A DNA stretch of 64,000 bases from an uncultured Candidatus Melainabacteria bacterium. GTDB lineage: Bacteria; Cyanobacteriota; Vampirovibrionia; Gastranaerophilales; Gastranaerophilaceae. The notes under the pieces were generated by a model. The model did not search any database. It was given only the letters and a program-made list of their open reading frames with translations, and was not told where the DNA came from. Position numbers and translations under genes: made by a program. The stretch lies in NCBI GenBank assembly GCA_934717745.1, contig CAKUZB010000003.1, positions 62,001-126,000 on the forward strand, read 5' to 3'. This document shows, piece by piece, positions 40,886-49,795 of the stretch. The number at the start of each line of letters is the position of its first letter. Positions within the stretch are counted from its first letter, which is position 1.

Positions 40886-42271
40886 ATGGCAAATATTAAA
40901 TTTGGAACAGACGGTTGGAGAGCCGTAGTAGGGGAAGATTTTAATTCAGAGAATGTTGCATTAGTGTCAAACGCAATTGCGAAGTACATTTTCGACAACT
41001 TCGGATTAGACAAAAAAATTATCATTGGTTACGACCCAAGAAACATGGCTGATGTTTTTTCAAAACTTTGTGCAGACATTCTTGTTCAAAAAGGATTTAA
41101 AGTTTTGTATAGCAAAAAAGTTGTACCAACACCGGTTTTAGCATACAACGCAAAACACTTAAATGCTTGTGCAATAATGTTTACAGCAAGTCATAATCCA
41201 CCGAAATATTTAGGTTTAAAATTCATTCCGGATTATGCAGGCCCTGCAACAGATAAAATCACATCAGAAATAGTAAACAATCTGGGAGAAAGCATCGAAA
41301 ATAGCCTTGAAGGTTCTTTTGAATACTATGATTTCTCCGCTGATTATTTTAACCATTTAGAAAAATTAATTGATTTTAATGCGATAAAAAATAACCATAC
41401 AAATATTATTTTTGATGGTTTATATTCTGCAACAATCGGATATTTTGATAAAATTTTAAAAGCAAAAGGAATTAAATTCCAATCATTGCATATGAAACAC
41501 GACCCAAATTTTGGCGGAGGAATGCCTGAGCCAAAACCACAATATTTGCAAGAATTAATTACAAAAGTAAAAAATTCAGTTAACACAGTTGGTTTTGCAA
41601 ATGACGGCGATGGCGACAGATTTGGAGTTATTGATGAAAAAGGTAATTACGTAACACCAAACGAAATTATTGCAATTCTTTTAATGCATTTGAGCAAAAA
41701 CAAAAACTTAAAAGGTTCTTTGGTTAAAACTGTTGGTGCAAGCACATTATTAGATATTATAACTAAAAAATTAAACGTAGAACTTATAGAAACTGCCGTA
41801 GGATTTAAACACGTTGGAGAGGCAATGAGAAAGTATAATCCAATCATCGGCGGAGAAGATTCCGGCGGACTTTCTATCCAAGGACATATTCCGGAAAAAG
41901 ACGGTATTTTAGCAAATTTGTTAATACTTGAAGCAATGGCTTATGAACATAAAACATTAGTTAAATTACAAGAAGATTTACACAAATTTGCAGGTAAAAA
42001 ATTCTACAATGACAGAATTGATATTAAATTAGAAACTCAAGAACAAATTCCAACAGCACTAGAAAATGCTGAAAAAATTCAAAACTTAGGCAACTATAAT
42101 GTTATCAAAGTCAATAAAATTGACGGAGTAAAACTATATTTCAATGATGATAGTTGGATTTTAGTTCGTCCAAGCGGAACAGAACCGTTATTGAGAATAT
42201 ACATTGAATGCGATGATAAAGAAAAATTAGAAGAATTTAAGGAGAATATAAAAAATGCAAGTATCGCTTAA
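40886..42271 (+). CDS. Phosphohexomutase (phosphoglucomutase/phosphomannomutase family)
   Basis: Alpha-D-phosphohexomutase of 461 residues. Four domain motifs: MFTASHNPPKYLGLK with the phospho-Ser, the Mg loop FANDGDGDRFGVI, the sugar loop IIGGEDSGGLSIQGH and the phosphate loop VRPSGTEPLLRIYIE. It could supply glucose-1-phosphate or mannose-1-phosphate for surface glycans; substrate choice is not clear from sequence. The stop overlaps the pheT start by 17 bp, a surprising partner. Confidence 0.9.
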   Translation: MANIKFGTDGWRAVVGEDFNSENVALVSNAIAKYIFDNFGLDKKIIIGYDPRNMADVFSKLCADILVQKGFKVLYSKKVVPTPVLAYNAKHLNACAIMFTASHNPPKYLGLKFIPDYAGPATDKITSEIVNNLGESIENSLEGSFEYYDFSADYFNHLEKLIDFNAIKNNHTNIIFDGLYSATIGYFDKILKAKGIKFQSLHMKHDPNFGGGMPEPKPQYLQELITKVKNSVNTVGFANDGDGDRFGVIDEKGNYVTPNEIIAILLMHLSKNKNLKGSLVKTVGASTLLDIITKKLNVELIETAVGFKHVGEAMRKYNPIIGGEDSGGLSIQGHIPEKDGILANLLILEAMAYEHKTLVKLQEDLHKFAGKKFYNDRIDIKLETQEQIPTALENAEKIQNLGNYNVIKVNKIDGVKLYFNDDSWILVRPSGTEPLLRIYIECDDKEKLEEFKENIKNASIA

Positions 42272-44717
42272 TTGGTTAAAAGAATTCGTTGACCTAGACG
42301 GAATTGACGAAAAACAAATTGCTCATGAATTAACAATGAGTGGTTTAGAAGTAGAAGAAATTGAATATTTGAAACCAAAATTTACAAATATTATTACTGC
42401 AAAAATCGAAAAAATTGACCAACACCCAAATGCTGACAAACTTCATTTAGTTACTGTTAACATCGGTAGTGAAGTAAAAACAGTTGTTTGTGGTGCTCAA
42501 AACATTGCAGAGGGACAAATTATTCCTTACGCATCAGTTGGCTCTAAAGTTTTGGACAGAAAAACCGGAGAACAATTTGAATTAACACCTGCTGTAATCA
42601 GAGGTGTGGAATCTCAAGGTATGCTTTGTTCAGCAGATGAATTAGGATTAAGCGACAGAAATTATCAAGAAGAAGACGGCATTTTAATTTTAAACAGATT
42701 TATTGACAATCTTGAACTTGGTAAAAAATTAGAAGACGTTTTAAATCTTGAAGAAGATATTGTTTTAAACGTTGCACCAACAGCAAATCGAGGCGACCAA
42801 ATGTCAGTAATCGGTGTTGCAAGAGAACTTTGTGCAATTTTTGATAAACACTTAAAATATTCGCCACTACAAGCAACCGTTGAATACGGCAACGACGGAT
42901 TTGAAGTTGAAATCAAAGACGAAGATGTTTGTAAATTCTATTCAATAGGTCTATTGAGCGGAGTTAAAATCAAAAAATCTCCTGATTGGATGCAAAAACG
43001 ACTAATTTCATCAGGCATTCGTTCTATCAACAATGTTGTAGATATTACAAACTATGTACTTTTAGAATTAGGTACACCACTTCATGCATTTGATAGAAAT
43101 AAATTAAACAACTACCTTTGCGTAAGACGTGCAAATGATGGTGAAAAATTAGTTACACTTGATGAAATTGAAAGAAATTTAACTCATGACAGCGTTTTAA
43201 TTGCAACAAAAGAAGAACCTGTATGCTTAGGCGGTGTTTTCGGCGGTGCAAACTCTGAAATTGACGATAACACAACATCAATCGCTTTAGAAGCGGCATA
43301 TTTTGTTCCTGCGGCAAACAGAAGAAGTGCAAGAAGCATTGGTTATCGTTCCGAAGCAAGTGCCAGATTTGAACGTGGTATTGATATTGGAGCAGTAAAA
43401 CAAGCCTTAATGAGAGCAATGCAATTACTTGTCGAATACGCTGATGCAAAAGTAGACGGTGTTGTTCAAACTGGTAACGACAAAAACGAAATTGAACCAA
43501 TCACATTAAGATTTTCAGAAATAAAAAGAATTTTAGGAATTGAAGTTCCGACAGAAAAAGCACTTTCGATTCTTGAAAAATTAGGATTTACAATTTTAGG
43601 CAAAAACGAAAACGCAGCAAAAGTTCATGTTCCGTCATTTAGAGTTGATGATGTTTACAGAGAAATTGACTTAATCGAAGAAATTTCAAGAATAAACGGA
43701 TACGAACAAGTTCCGCCAACATTACCTGAAAAGAATAATGTTCCGGTGATTACAATTGAAGAAAAAACTGTTGCTAAAATCCACAATTTAATGCGTTCTT
43801 GCGGATTGAACGAAATAGTTACAACTTCCTTAATCGGAAAATCTTTACTTGACCAATATATGATGACATACAATCCTGAACAAGCAGTAACTGTGGCAAA
43901 CGCAGCAAGCGAAGAATATTCAATGCTTCGTCAAAACTTAGTTGCAAATGTTCTAAACTGTTTCAAAAACAATTGGGACAACGGTCAAAAGAACTACTGG
44001 GCATACGAAATTGGCAGAGCATACTTCAATGACCATGAAACAACTCAACAAGATTCAGGTGTAACTGAAGTTAAAATGCTTGCAGGTATTATTTCTGGCG
44101 ATATTGAAAATTCAAAATGGCAACACGCACAAAACATAGATTTCTACACATTGAAAGGTGTTTTTGAAAAATTACTTTCAGCCCTTGCCTTAGAAAACAG
44201 AATTCAAATCCAAGCAGAAGAAAACGTAAACTTTATGCACCCATACAAAACAGCGAAACTTGTTATGTTAGGAAAAACTCCTAAAAATATCGGATATTTT
44301 GGACAAATTCACCCATTATTAAAAGATAAAATGAAATTAAACCAAGATGCATTCATTTTTGAGGTAAATTTAGATGAAATTTTATCTTGCGTACACGAAA
44401 GTGTTCCGCACTTTAAACACTTGCCACAATATCCTGAAGTACAAAGAGATATGGCATTTGTAATTCCGGAATCAGTAACCTATGCAGAACTTCAAAAAGT
44501 TATAAAAAAATCAGCACAAGGCAACTTGTTCAAAGGTTCTGAAATTTTTGACGTTTACCAAGGTGAACACATCAAAGAAGGCTTCAAAAGTTTAGCATTT
44601 AGAATTAAATTACAAGACGAAAATGCAACTTTAACAGAAGAAGTTATTGAACGTCAAATGTCAGCAGTTAAAACAGGATTGCAAAAAGCCTACAGTGAAA
44701 TTTCATTTAGGGAGTAA
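42255..44717 (+). CDS. pheT: Phenylalanyl-tRNA synthetase beta subunit
   Basis: Large subunit of the alpha2-beta2 enzyme, 820 residues, full length. Order: N-terminal SLNWLKEFVDLDG, EMAP-type tRNA-binding domain with HPNADKLHLVTVNIG, B3/B4 editing domain NVVDITNYVLLELGTPLHAFD and ARSIGYRSEASARFERGID, B5 domain EISRINGYEQVP, and the C-terminal FDX-ACB anticodon domain PQYPEVQRDMAFVIPE. pheS is not in this window, so the usual pheST operon is split. Confidence 0.97.
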   Translation: MQVSLNWLKEFVDLDGIDEKQIAHELTMSGLEVEEIEYLKPKFTNIITAKIEKIDQHPNADKLHLVTVNIGSEVKTVVCGAQNIAEGQIIPYASVGSKVLDRKTGEQFELTPAVIRGVESQGMLCSADELGLSDRNYQEEDGILILNRFIDNLELGKKLEDVLNLEEDIVLNVAPTANRGDQMSVIGVARELCAIFDKHLKYSPLQATVEYGNDGFEVEIKDEDVCKFYSIGLLSGVKIKKSPDWMQKRLISSGIRSINNVVDITNYVLLELGTPLHAFDRNKLNNYLCVRRANDGEKLVTLDEIERNLTHDSVLIATKEEPVCLGGVFGGANSEIDDNTTSIALEAAYFVPAANRRSARSIGYRSEASARFERGIDIGAVKQALMRAMQLLVEYADAKVDGVVQTGNDKNEIEPITLRFSEIKRILGIEVPTEKALSILEKLGFTILGKNENAAKVHVPSFRVDDVYREIDLIEEISRINGYEQVPPTLPEKNNVPVITIEEKTVAKIHNLMRSCGLNEIVTTSLIGKSLLDQYMMTYNPEQAVTVANAASEEYSMLRQNLVANVLNCFKNNWDNGQKNYWAYEIGRAYFNDHETTQQDSGVTEVKMLAGIISGDIENSKWQHAQNIDFYTLKGVFEKLLSALALENRIQIQAEENVNFMHPYKTAKLVMLGKTPKNIGYFGQIHPLLKDKMKLNQDAFIFEVNLDEILSCVHESVPHFKHLPQYPEVQRDMAFVIPESVTYAELQKVIKKSAQGNLFKGSEIFDVYQGEHIKEGFKSLAFRIKLQDENATLTEEVIERQMSAVKTGLQKAYSEISFRE

Positions 44718-44724
44718 TTAACAA

Positions 44725-45372
44725 ATGAGAAATATAATTAAAAATATAATATTTTCATTAATTGTTGCACTGTTTATGATATTACCTGTAAATGCGGATA
44801 TTTTACCGGCAAGCACAAAGGATATTTCTACAGAAGCAATTGGAATGTATCAAATGCCACAACACATTGTGATATATAAAAATCCTGATACAAAATCTGA
44901 CATTTTATACCAAGCAAACTGGGATTACAAAACATTCAACAGTTCAAAAGGCAATGCTGAAAACATTTTCTCTGTATTTATTCAAGAAAAAGAACTTGCA
45001 TACGTGCAAGTTATAGATTTCACAGATGATTGGATTGAAGTAATTTATGATAAAGCAACAAAGAAAAAGGGCTGGATACAAGCAGAAGACTTAAGATTTA
45101 TGCCATGGAGAAACTTCTACAACATCTACGGTCGCAAATACGGAATGAAAATCTTTTCAGATGCACCTGTTTACGTAAACGATATTCACAGTGCAACACT
45201 TGAAGATTCACAAACAGTACAAACAATCAAAAATCCGCTAAAAATTAAATTAACTGTAGTAAAAGGCAACTGGGCTTTGATTACAGCAATTGAAGATAAC
45301 AACGGAAACACAGGTTATATCCGTTGGAGAAGCGAAGACGGTGTAATTTTCGCCTTCCCAAAAATTAGATAA
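44725..45372 (+). CDS. Exported SH3-like protein, unknown function
   Basis: A 215-residue protein with a signal peptide (MRNIIKNIIFSLIVALFMIL, cleavage after VNA near residue 25). Two probable SH3-like units: one with YVQVIDFTDDWIEVIYDKAT and KKGWIQAEDLRFM, another with KLTVVKGNWALITAIEDN and GNTGYIRWRSEDG. Such bacterial SH3 domains often bind cell wall. It follows pheT by 7 nt and is ended by a strong terminator. No catalytic domain is attached. Role in the envelope is inferred only. Confidence 0.75.
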   Translation: MRNIIKNIIFSLIVALFMILPVNADILPASTKDISTEAIGMYQMPQHIVIYKNPDTKSDILYQANWDYKTFNSSKGNAENIFSVFIQEKELAYVQVIDFTDDWIEVIYDKATKKKGWIQAEDLRFMPWRNFYNIYGRKYGMKIFSDAPVYVNDIHSATLEDSQTVQTIKNPLKIKLTVVKGNWALITAIEDNNGNTGYIRWRSEDGVIFAFPKIR

Positions 45373-45396
45373 AACGACAATAAAAAGAATAAAAAA

Positions 45397-45430
45397 ACAC
45401 CGCTCAAGCAATTTGTTGCTTGAGCGGTGT
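45397..45430. terminator. Bidirectional terminator
   Basis: Perfect 15-bp arms (45397-45411 and 45416-45430; ACACCGCTCAAGCAA and complement), 4-nt loop, flanked by A7 and T4. Ends the pgm-pheT-SH3 operon and the convergent SDR operon. Confidence 0.92.
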
Positions 45431-45455
45431 TTTAATCATAAAAAATAAGAAAAAA

Positions 45456-46166
45456 CTATATTCCTATACTCAAACCTGCACAAAGATTAATAGATTGACC
45501 GGTCAATCCTTTTGCTTGCTCTGAAATTAGGTATTTAATAAAATTTGCAACTTCTATCGGCTCTACAAAACGTTTTTGAGGAATTCCGTCAAGAATTTCC
45601 TCTTGCGAAAATTCAGACTCCTCAATTGAATCTTTACCTAATTCGGTATCAACCCACCCAGGATTGATAGTGTTTACCGTAATATTGTCTTGTGCCAATT
45701 CAAGTGCAGTCGCTTTTGACAATCCGATTAAAGAGGCTTTTGTTGCAGAATAAGCACTTGCACAGGCTTCCCCCATAACACCACTGATAGAACCAATGTT
45801 AACAATTCTACCCCATTTTTGAGATTTCATGTAAGGCACAACTTTTGACATCAAAATCATCGGTGCAATCGCATTTGTTTTAAAAATAGAAGATATTTGT
45901 TCCGGCATTATGTCCTCAATTTTGCTATAAATATATTCACCAGCGTTATTAATTAAAATATCGATGTTGTTATTATCGATAAATTCATACAACTTATTCA
46001 AATCTTCGTCTTGAGCAAGATTGCAAACACAATAATCTGTAGGATTAAGTTCTTTTAATAACTTTTCATCACGAGCCGTCGCAAAAACATTGTAATCATA
46101 ACTCAATTCTTGCGCGATAACTCTGCCTATACCTCTTGAAGCACCAGTAACAAGAACATTTTTCAT
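45456..46166 (-). CDS. Short-chain dehydrogenase/reductase, FabG-like
   Basis: NAD(P)-dependent SDR of 236 residues. Visible motifs: VTGASRGIGRVIAQEL for cofactor, LINNAGEYIYSKIED, IVNIGSISGVMGEA with the catalytic Ser, SAYSATKASLIGL with Tyr-x-x-x-Lys and TINPGWVDTELG. The sequence resembles 3-oxoacyl-ACP reductases but also generic SDRs, and no fatty-acid genes are near, so FabG itself is not claimed. It is 2 nt from the RWYD gene on the same message. Confidence 0.85.
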   Translation of the reverse strand: MKNVLVTGASRGIGRVIAQELSYDYNVFATARDEKLLKELNPTDYCVCNLAQDEDLNKLYEFIDNNNIDILINNAGEYIYSKIEDIMPEQISSIFKTNAIAPMILMSKVVPYMKSQKWGRIVNIGSISGVMGEACASAYSATKASLIGLSKATALELAQDNITVNTINPGWVDTELGKDSIEESEFSQEEILDGIPQKRFVEPIEVANFIKYLISEQAKGLTGQSINLCAGLSIGI

Positions 46167-46168
46167 AT

Positions 46169-46486
46169 TTATAATTCCTTTTTAACAAACGACATGACAA
46201 TTTCTGATAAAAAACGACTCACAACAAAATCTTGTTCAACTTTAGATAAATTTTTTAATAATTCAAAAGCCGTCGACAAATCGAAATTATCATCATACCA
46301 ACGATTATAAGAATAATTATGTGTTGAAATCTTTGATAACTCCTCGTCAATATTAATATTACACTCAGAGATAAGAATTTGTAGTAAATACTTTGCAACA
46401 ACAACTCTATCATCAAAATCAAGAGATTGAATAAAATTTACAACTTCGTTCAAATCCGGATTTTGTTCATACCAACGTTGTTTCAT
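46169..46486 (-). CDS. Small two-repeat RWYD protein, second member
   Basis: Function unknown. The 105 residues form two units that start RWYEQNPDLNEVVNFIQSLD (residue 4) and RWYDDNFDLSTAFELLKNLS (about residue 63), each with a following amphipathic helix ending in LLQILI or FLSEIV. It shares the plan of the protein at 3596-3943, though sequence identity outside the RWY(D/E)xxx(D/V)L cores is low. It lies in a tight minus-strand series with nrtR, secG and the SDR gene (gaps 0-5 nt). It has no export signal. Confidence 0.8.
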   Translation of the reverse strand: MKQRWYEQNPDLNEVVNFIQSLDFDDRVVVAKYLLQILISECNINIDEELSKISTHNYSYNRWYDDNFDLSTAFELLKNLSKVEQDFVVSRFLSEIVMSFVKKEL

Positions 46487-46490
46487 AAAA

Positions 46491-46718
46491 TTACTTAATT
46501 AGTCCAAAACCTAATAAGAATGTGCAAAGTAAGAAAATACCAGCAGTAATATAAGTAATTTTGTTCAAACCTTTTTCAGCACTTTTTTGTGATGAAAACA
46601 TTTGAGAAGCCCCACCAATAGCAGCAATACCGTCGCCTTTTGGAGAGTGGCAAAGTACCAAAACGATTAATAAAATTGATGTTGCTATTTGTAAGAACCA
46701 AACTAAACCTAATAACAT
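46491..46718 (-). CDS. secG: Preprotein translocase subunit SecG
   Basis: Small membrane protein of the SecYEG channel, 75 residues with two hydrophobic helices (GLVWFLQIATSILLIVLVLC and ITYITAGIFLLCTFLLGF) joined by a Gly/Ser-rich loop containing KGDGIAAIGGASQMFSSQ. The loop pattern is typical for SecG. Its ATG shares a base with the nrtR stop. Sec export would carry the pilins and the other signal-peptide proteins here. Confidence 0.9.
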   Translation of the reverse strand: MLLGLVWFLQIATSILLIVLVLCHSPKGDGIAAIGGASQMFSSQKSAEKGLNKITYITAGIFLLCTFLLGFGLIK

Positions 46719-47410
46719 TATAAATCCTCACTATTTGCGTTAGCGATAAAGAAAGATTTCATATCGCCAGTATGTAATTGTTTGTATTGATATAAGCGGG
46801 CAGGACGTTTAGAAGATGCTTTTGTAAATTCGTCTAATTCAATAAGCCCTTCAGTACCAAGAACTTTTTTTCTAAAATTACGTTTATCAAGTTCTTTACC
46901 CATAATAAGTTCATAAACTTTTTGCATTTCGGTAAGAGTAAATTTTTCTTTTAATAATTGATAAGCAACAGGGCAAGAACGTAGAGAAAGTCTAATTCTG
47001 CGACGAGTGTAATCAATAATTTCTTTGTGGTCGAAAGCCAAAGCCGGCATTTCGTCTACCGGATACCAAGCAACTTCACCATCATTAGAAACCATAGACT
47101 TAACATCTTCATATCTTACCAAAGCAAAGTAAACACAAGTAATAACACGAGATGTAGGGTGTCTTAGAGGATCGCCGAAGGTGTATAACTGTTCAAGATA
47201 AACGTTATCCACGTTAGTTCTTTCTTTAAGAACACGAACAGCGGCTTGTTCAAGGTTTTCAGACATGCGAACATAACCACCGGGGATAGCCCACTTACCG
47301 ATAAAAGGTTCTTTTTCACGTTTAACCAAAAGCACTTGTAATGCGGTGTTCTTGATAGTAAGAATAACTGTATCGACTGTTATTTCGTGCGTTTTAGTTT
47401 CATTTAGCAT
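46718..47410 (-). CDS. NrtR-type Nudix transcriptional regulator
   Basis: Regulator of NAD metabolism family: N-terminal Nudix domain that senses ADP-ribose plus C-terminal winged helix. The 230 residues show TVDTVILTIKNTALQVLLVKR, WAIPGGYVRMSENLEQAA and the winged-helix region FTLTEMQKVYELIMGKELDK with RNFRKKVL. The catalytic RExxEExG part of the Nudix box is altered to RVLKERTN, so it is probably not a hydrolase, which fits a sensor. GGGG lies before the ATG. A palindrome overlaps its promoter. No NAD synthesis gene is adjacent. Confidence 0.85.
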   Translation of the reverse strand: MLNETKTHEITVDTVILTIKNTALQVLLVKREKEPFIGKWAIPGGYVRMSENLEQAAVRVLKERTNVDNVYLEQLYTFGDPLRHPTSRVITCVYFALVRYEDVKSMVSNDGEVAWYPVDEMPALAFDHKEIIDYTRRRIRLSLRSCPVAYQLLKEKFTLTEMQKVYELIMGKELDKRNFRKKVLGTEGLIELDEFTKASSKRPARLYQYKQLHTGDMKSFFIANANSEDL

Positions 47411-47432
47411 ATAATTACCCCTTTATAGTTCA

Positions 47433-47460
47433 ATTTTAACATAAGAAGAATAAATGTAAA
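47433..47460 (-). promoter_or_regulatory. Promoter of the nrtR-secG operon
   Basis: Minus strand TTTACA (47455-47460), 16-bp spacer, TAAAAT (47433-47438). The leader is short and contains AAGGGG before the ATG. Confidence 0.6.
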
Positions 47461-47480
47461 CACTTAATACACTTATTCTT
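47446..47480. promoter_or_regulatory. Symmetric palindrome over the nrtR -35 box (operator candidate)
   Basis: Arms of 13 bases, 47446-47458 and 47468-47480, pair with one mismatch (AAGAATAAaTGTA against TACAcTTATTCTT) around a 9-bp centre. The half next to the gene covers the -35 box at 47455-47460. NrtR-family regulators commonly bind such palindromes and repress their own promoters, so autoregulation is a reasonable inference. Confidence 0.5.
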
Positions 47481-47558
47481 AAAAAAATTATAAAAAAATA
47501 ATGTATTGCTTGATTTCATTAGATTACACCGTACGACATAAGGTAATATAAAACAATT

Positions 47559-47587
47559 CGGCGGTTTTGCTTTCCGCAAAACCGCCG
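47559..47587 (-). terminator. Hairpin downstream of the transglycosylase gene
   Basis: Perfect 12-bp arms CGGCGGTTTTGC (47559-47570) and complement (47576-47587), 5-nt loop, followed on the minus strand by AATTGTTTTAT. 26 nt after the stop. Confidence 0.7.
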
Positions 47588-47613
47588 GATATTAAACCTA
47601 CTATTTTTTTATC

Positions 47614-48261
47614 TTAAATCAAAGAATCTTTAACAGATTTTGTTGCAGAAACATCAATCATTTGAAGTTGGTGCTTAGAAAGATTTGCTTTGTTAGAAGT
47701 TGTATTCGGACTTATAGTAACAGATGGTTTGGAAGATACTACAGGTCTTGGTTTAACCTTAACCGCAGGTGCTTTTCTTTTTGCTTGAATAATTGCTTGG
47801 TCAGGGTTTTTAGAATAGTACCTGTAGTCAGCCATAATAGTATTTACGAAGCCTCTTGTAGCATTTGGCACAGATTTGTGTCTTGCAACCGCAAGAGGTC
47901 CTGCGTTATATGCTGCAAGTGCAAGTTCTGTTGAACCGAACATTTTGTACATCATTTTGTAATACATTAGACCGCCACGAATATTATCGCTTAGGTAATA
48001 AGGGTTTAAACCCATATTTCTTGCCGTTGCAGGCATAAGTTGAAACACACCTACAGCACCATAAGGGCTTTTTGAGTTGTGCCTAAAATTTGATTCGGTT
48101 TTAGCGATACTTAAACCTAATGCGGGGTCAATGCCTAATTCAATTGATTGCTTTACAATAATAGCCTTTACTTCGTTTTGAGAAACGTCTGCTGCTATCA
48201 CCTTCTGAAAGAACATTGTTCCTACTAAAAGAAGTGTAAGCAATACTGCTTTCTTTAACAT
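47614..48261 (-). CDS. Lytic transglycosylase, SLT family
   Basis: Exported peptidoglycan-cleaving enzyme of 215 residues. Signal peptide MLKKAVLLTLLLVGTMFFQ with cleavage after VIAA near residue 24. The SLT domain holds the catalytic Glu in GLSIAKTESNFRHNSKSPYG, then AVGVFQLMPATARNMGL and ELALAAYNAGPLAVARHK. The C terminus is a Lys/Pro/Ser-rich linker. ATG 48261 has AGGA 8 nt upstream; an in-frame upstream start at 48294 has no support and would bury the signal peptide. Pilus assembly often needs such local wall cutting. Confidence 0.92.
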   Translation of the reverse strand: MLKKAVLLTLLLVGTMFFQKVIAADVSQNEVKAIIVKQSIELGIDPALGLSIAKTESNFRHNSKSPYGAVGVFQLMPATARNMGLNPYYLSDNIRGGLMYYKMMYKMFGSTELALAAYNAGPLAVARHKSVPNATRGFVNTIMADYRYYSKNPDQAIIQAKRKAPAVKVKPRPVVSSKPSVTISPNTTSNKANLSKHQLQMIDVSATKSVKDSLI

Positions 48262-48364
48262 AAGATATTTCCTAGTGTTGTAAATTGTTTGCACGGATTA
48301 TTTTAAGTGTACTTAATACAACCCATGACGTTTGTAAATATATTTTAATATAAACATAAAAATA

Positions 48365-48393
48365 TTGCAAGCCTACCCCCAAAGTGGTATAAT
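48365..48393 (+). promoter_or_regulatory. Promoter of the pilin-like gene at 48533
   Basis: TTGCAA (48365-48370), 17-bp spacer with TG at 48385-48386, TATAAT (48388-48393). The leader is about 133 nt, close to the length of the leaders of the 12.9 and 13.9 kb pilins but without clear sequence match. Confidence 0.7.
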
Positions 48394-48532
48394 GATATAA
48401 TAAAATGGACTAATTTTGACAGATAATTTTTAGGTTTTATATAAAAAACATACAATGATTAAGAGAATTTGTCCAAAAATAACAATAGTTTAAATTTGAA
48501 GATATATTTTAAAGTTTTATAAGGAGTTGCCT

Positions 48533-49675
48533 ATGAATAGAAGACATGCTTTCACACTAACGGAAACATTAATCATGGTTGCTGTTATCGGTATAATTGC
48601 TATAATTTCGGCAGTTAGTTTAAAGAACATGCAACCGAACAAAGACACCGTAATGATAAGAAAGGCTTATACAGAAACAGCCAAGGCAGTAGCAACATTA
48701 ATTAACGACCAAGAATTGTATCCTTATGCTGAGGTATCATTATTTGATAAAGACGGTGCAATATTGGCATCAATATTACAAAGAAGTTTGGCGACTGTGC
48801 TTCCCGGCAACGGACCTGACCAATCAACATATATTAATGATGATTTTTTAAACAATAACTCTTGCTCAATCACTGCTTCGTATAGTAATAGCAGTAGTAG
48901 TAGTGGTGGTAATAATACATTCCAGTATCAAGTTAGCGTTTGTATGAGATATGCAATAATAGATGGAAATGATCCTAAATGTGATACAAACAATCCGCCA
49001 GAAGGATATATCTGTTTTGCAGATTGTTCATATAAATGTGCTCCCGGTTACATAAAACAACCAAACGGTACTTGCATTAAGCCTAAAAGTTCATCATCTG
49101 GCAGTTCGTCATCTAGCAGTTCGTCTAGTTCTTCTTCTGGCGGTGGTAATTTGTCATCTATTGGTTTTGGCAACGATACAAATGCTGACGCAATTAACAA
49201 AGGTTCAGGCAATACAAATTCATCTAGTTTAACAGACGGCAATTATACAGACCAAAATTATCAAGGAACATCTACATCAAGTACAGTTGCCTTAAACCCT
49301 CACTCAGTATTTGCTAACACAAAAGTTATGAATGGGGCAACCGGTTACACTACACAAAACAAATTTGCATACAACTTTGCAAACTTATTCAAAACTGATA
49401 AAAAATCTTGCGAAGGCAGAGTTTGTACTTTCACAACTACAGACGGCATGGATTGGAGAGTAACAGACGGCTTTGCTTCAGGCAATGCAAATTCTACATC
49501 TTTAGTAAGAGTTGACATCAACGGAGCAAACAAAAAACCAAATTCTTCAACAGGTCATGATGCAGACATCTATACCTTCAGAGTAGATGCAAGCGGTGCA
49601 GTTACAGTTTTTGGAAATGATGATTCTGCAACAAAAGCAAGAAGAATTTTGACAGACCGTAGTGCAAAACAATAA
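48533..49675 (+). CDS. Pilin-like protein with Cys-rich knot and Ser linker
   Basis: A 380-residue prepilin-like protein. Leader MNRRHA is followed by FTLTETLIMVAVIGIIAI with Glu5; position -1 is Ala, not Gly. After a helix with RKAYTETAKAVATLI comes a Cys-rich, EGF-like section (about residues 150-181: CDTN, GYICFADCSYKCAPGY, GTCIKP), then a Ser/Gly linker (187-205), then a C-terminal domain with CEGRVCTFTTTDGMDWRVTD and LVRVDINGA. AAGGAG lies 6 nt before ATG 48533; the TTG two codons earlier is rejected. It resembles minor pilins that carry extra domains at a pilus tip. Ligand unknown. Confidence 0.85.
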   Translation: MNRRHAFTLTETLIMVAVIGIIAIISAVSLKNMQPNKDTVMIRKAYTETAKAVATLINDQELYPYAEVSLFDKDGAILASILQRSLATVLPGNGPDQSTYINDDFLNNNSCSITASYSNSSSSSGGNNTFQYQVSVCMRYAIIDGNDPKCDTNNPPEGYICFADCSYKCAPGYIKQPNGTCIKPKSSSSGSSSSSSSSSSSSGGGNLSSIGFGNDTNADAINKGSGNTNSSSLTDGNYTDQNYQGTSTSSTVALNPHSVFANTKVMNGATGYTTQNKFAYNFANLFKTDKKSCEGRVCTFTTTDGMDWRVTDGFASGNANSTSLVRVDINGANKKPNSSTGHDADIYTFRVDASGAVTVFGNDDSATKARRILTDRSAKQ

Positions 49676-49709
49676 AACAATAGTATAATAATACTATATA
49701 TAAAACCAC

Positions 49710-49730
49710 CCCGACAGACTTGCTGTCGGG
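49710..49730 (+). terminator. Terminator after the 48533 pilin-like gene
   Basis: Arms CCCGACAG/CTGTCGGG (49710-49717 and 49723-49730), 5-nt loop, then TTTT. The T run is short. Confidence 0.75.
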
Positions 49731-49795
49731 TTTTCCTCTTAAAGTTGAACATTACAAACTAAAATAAATAAAGAAATAAAGAAAGGCAGGCGTAT

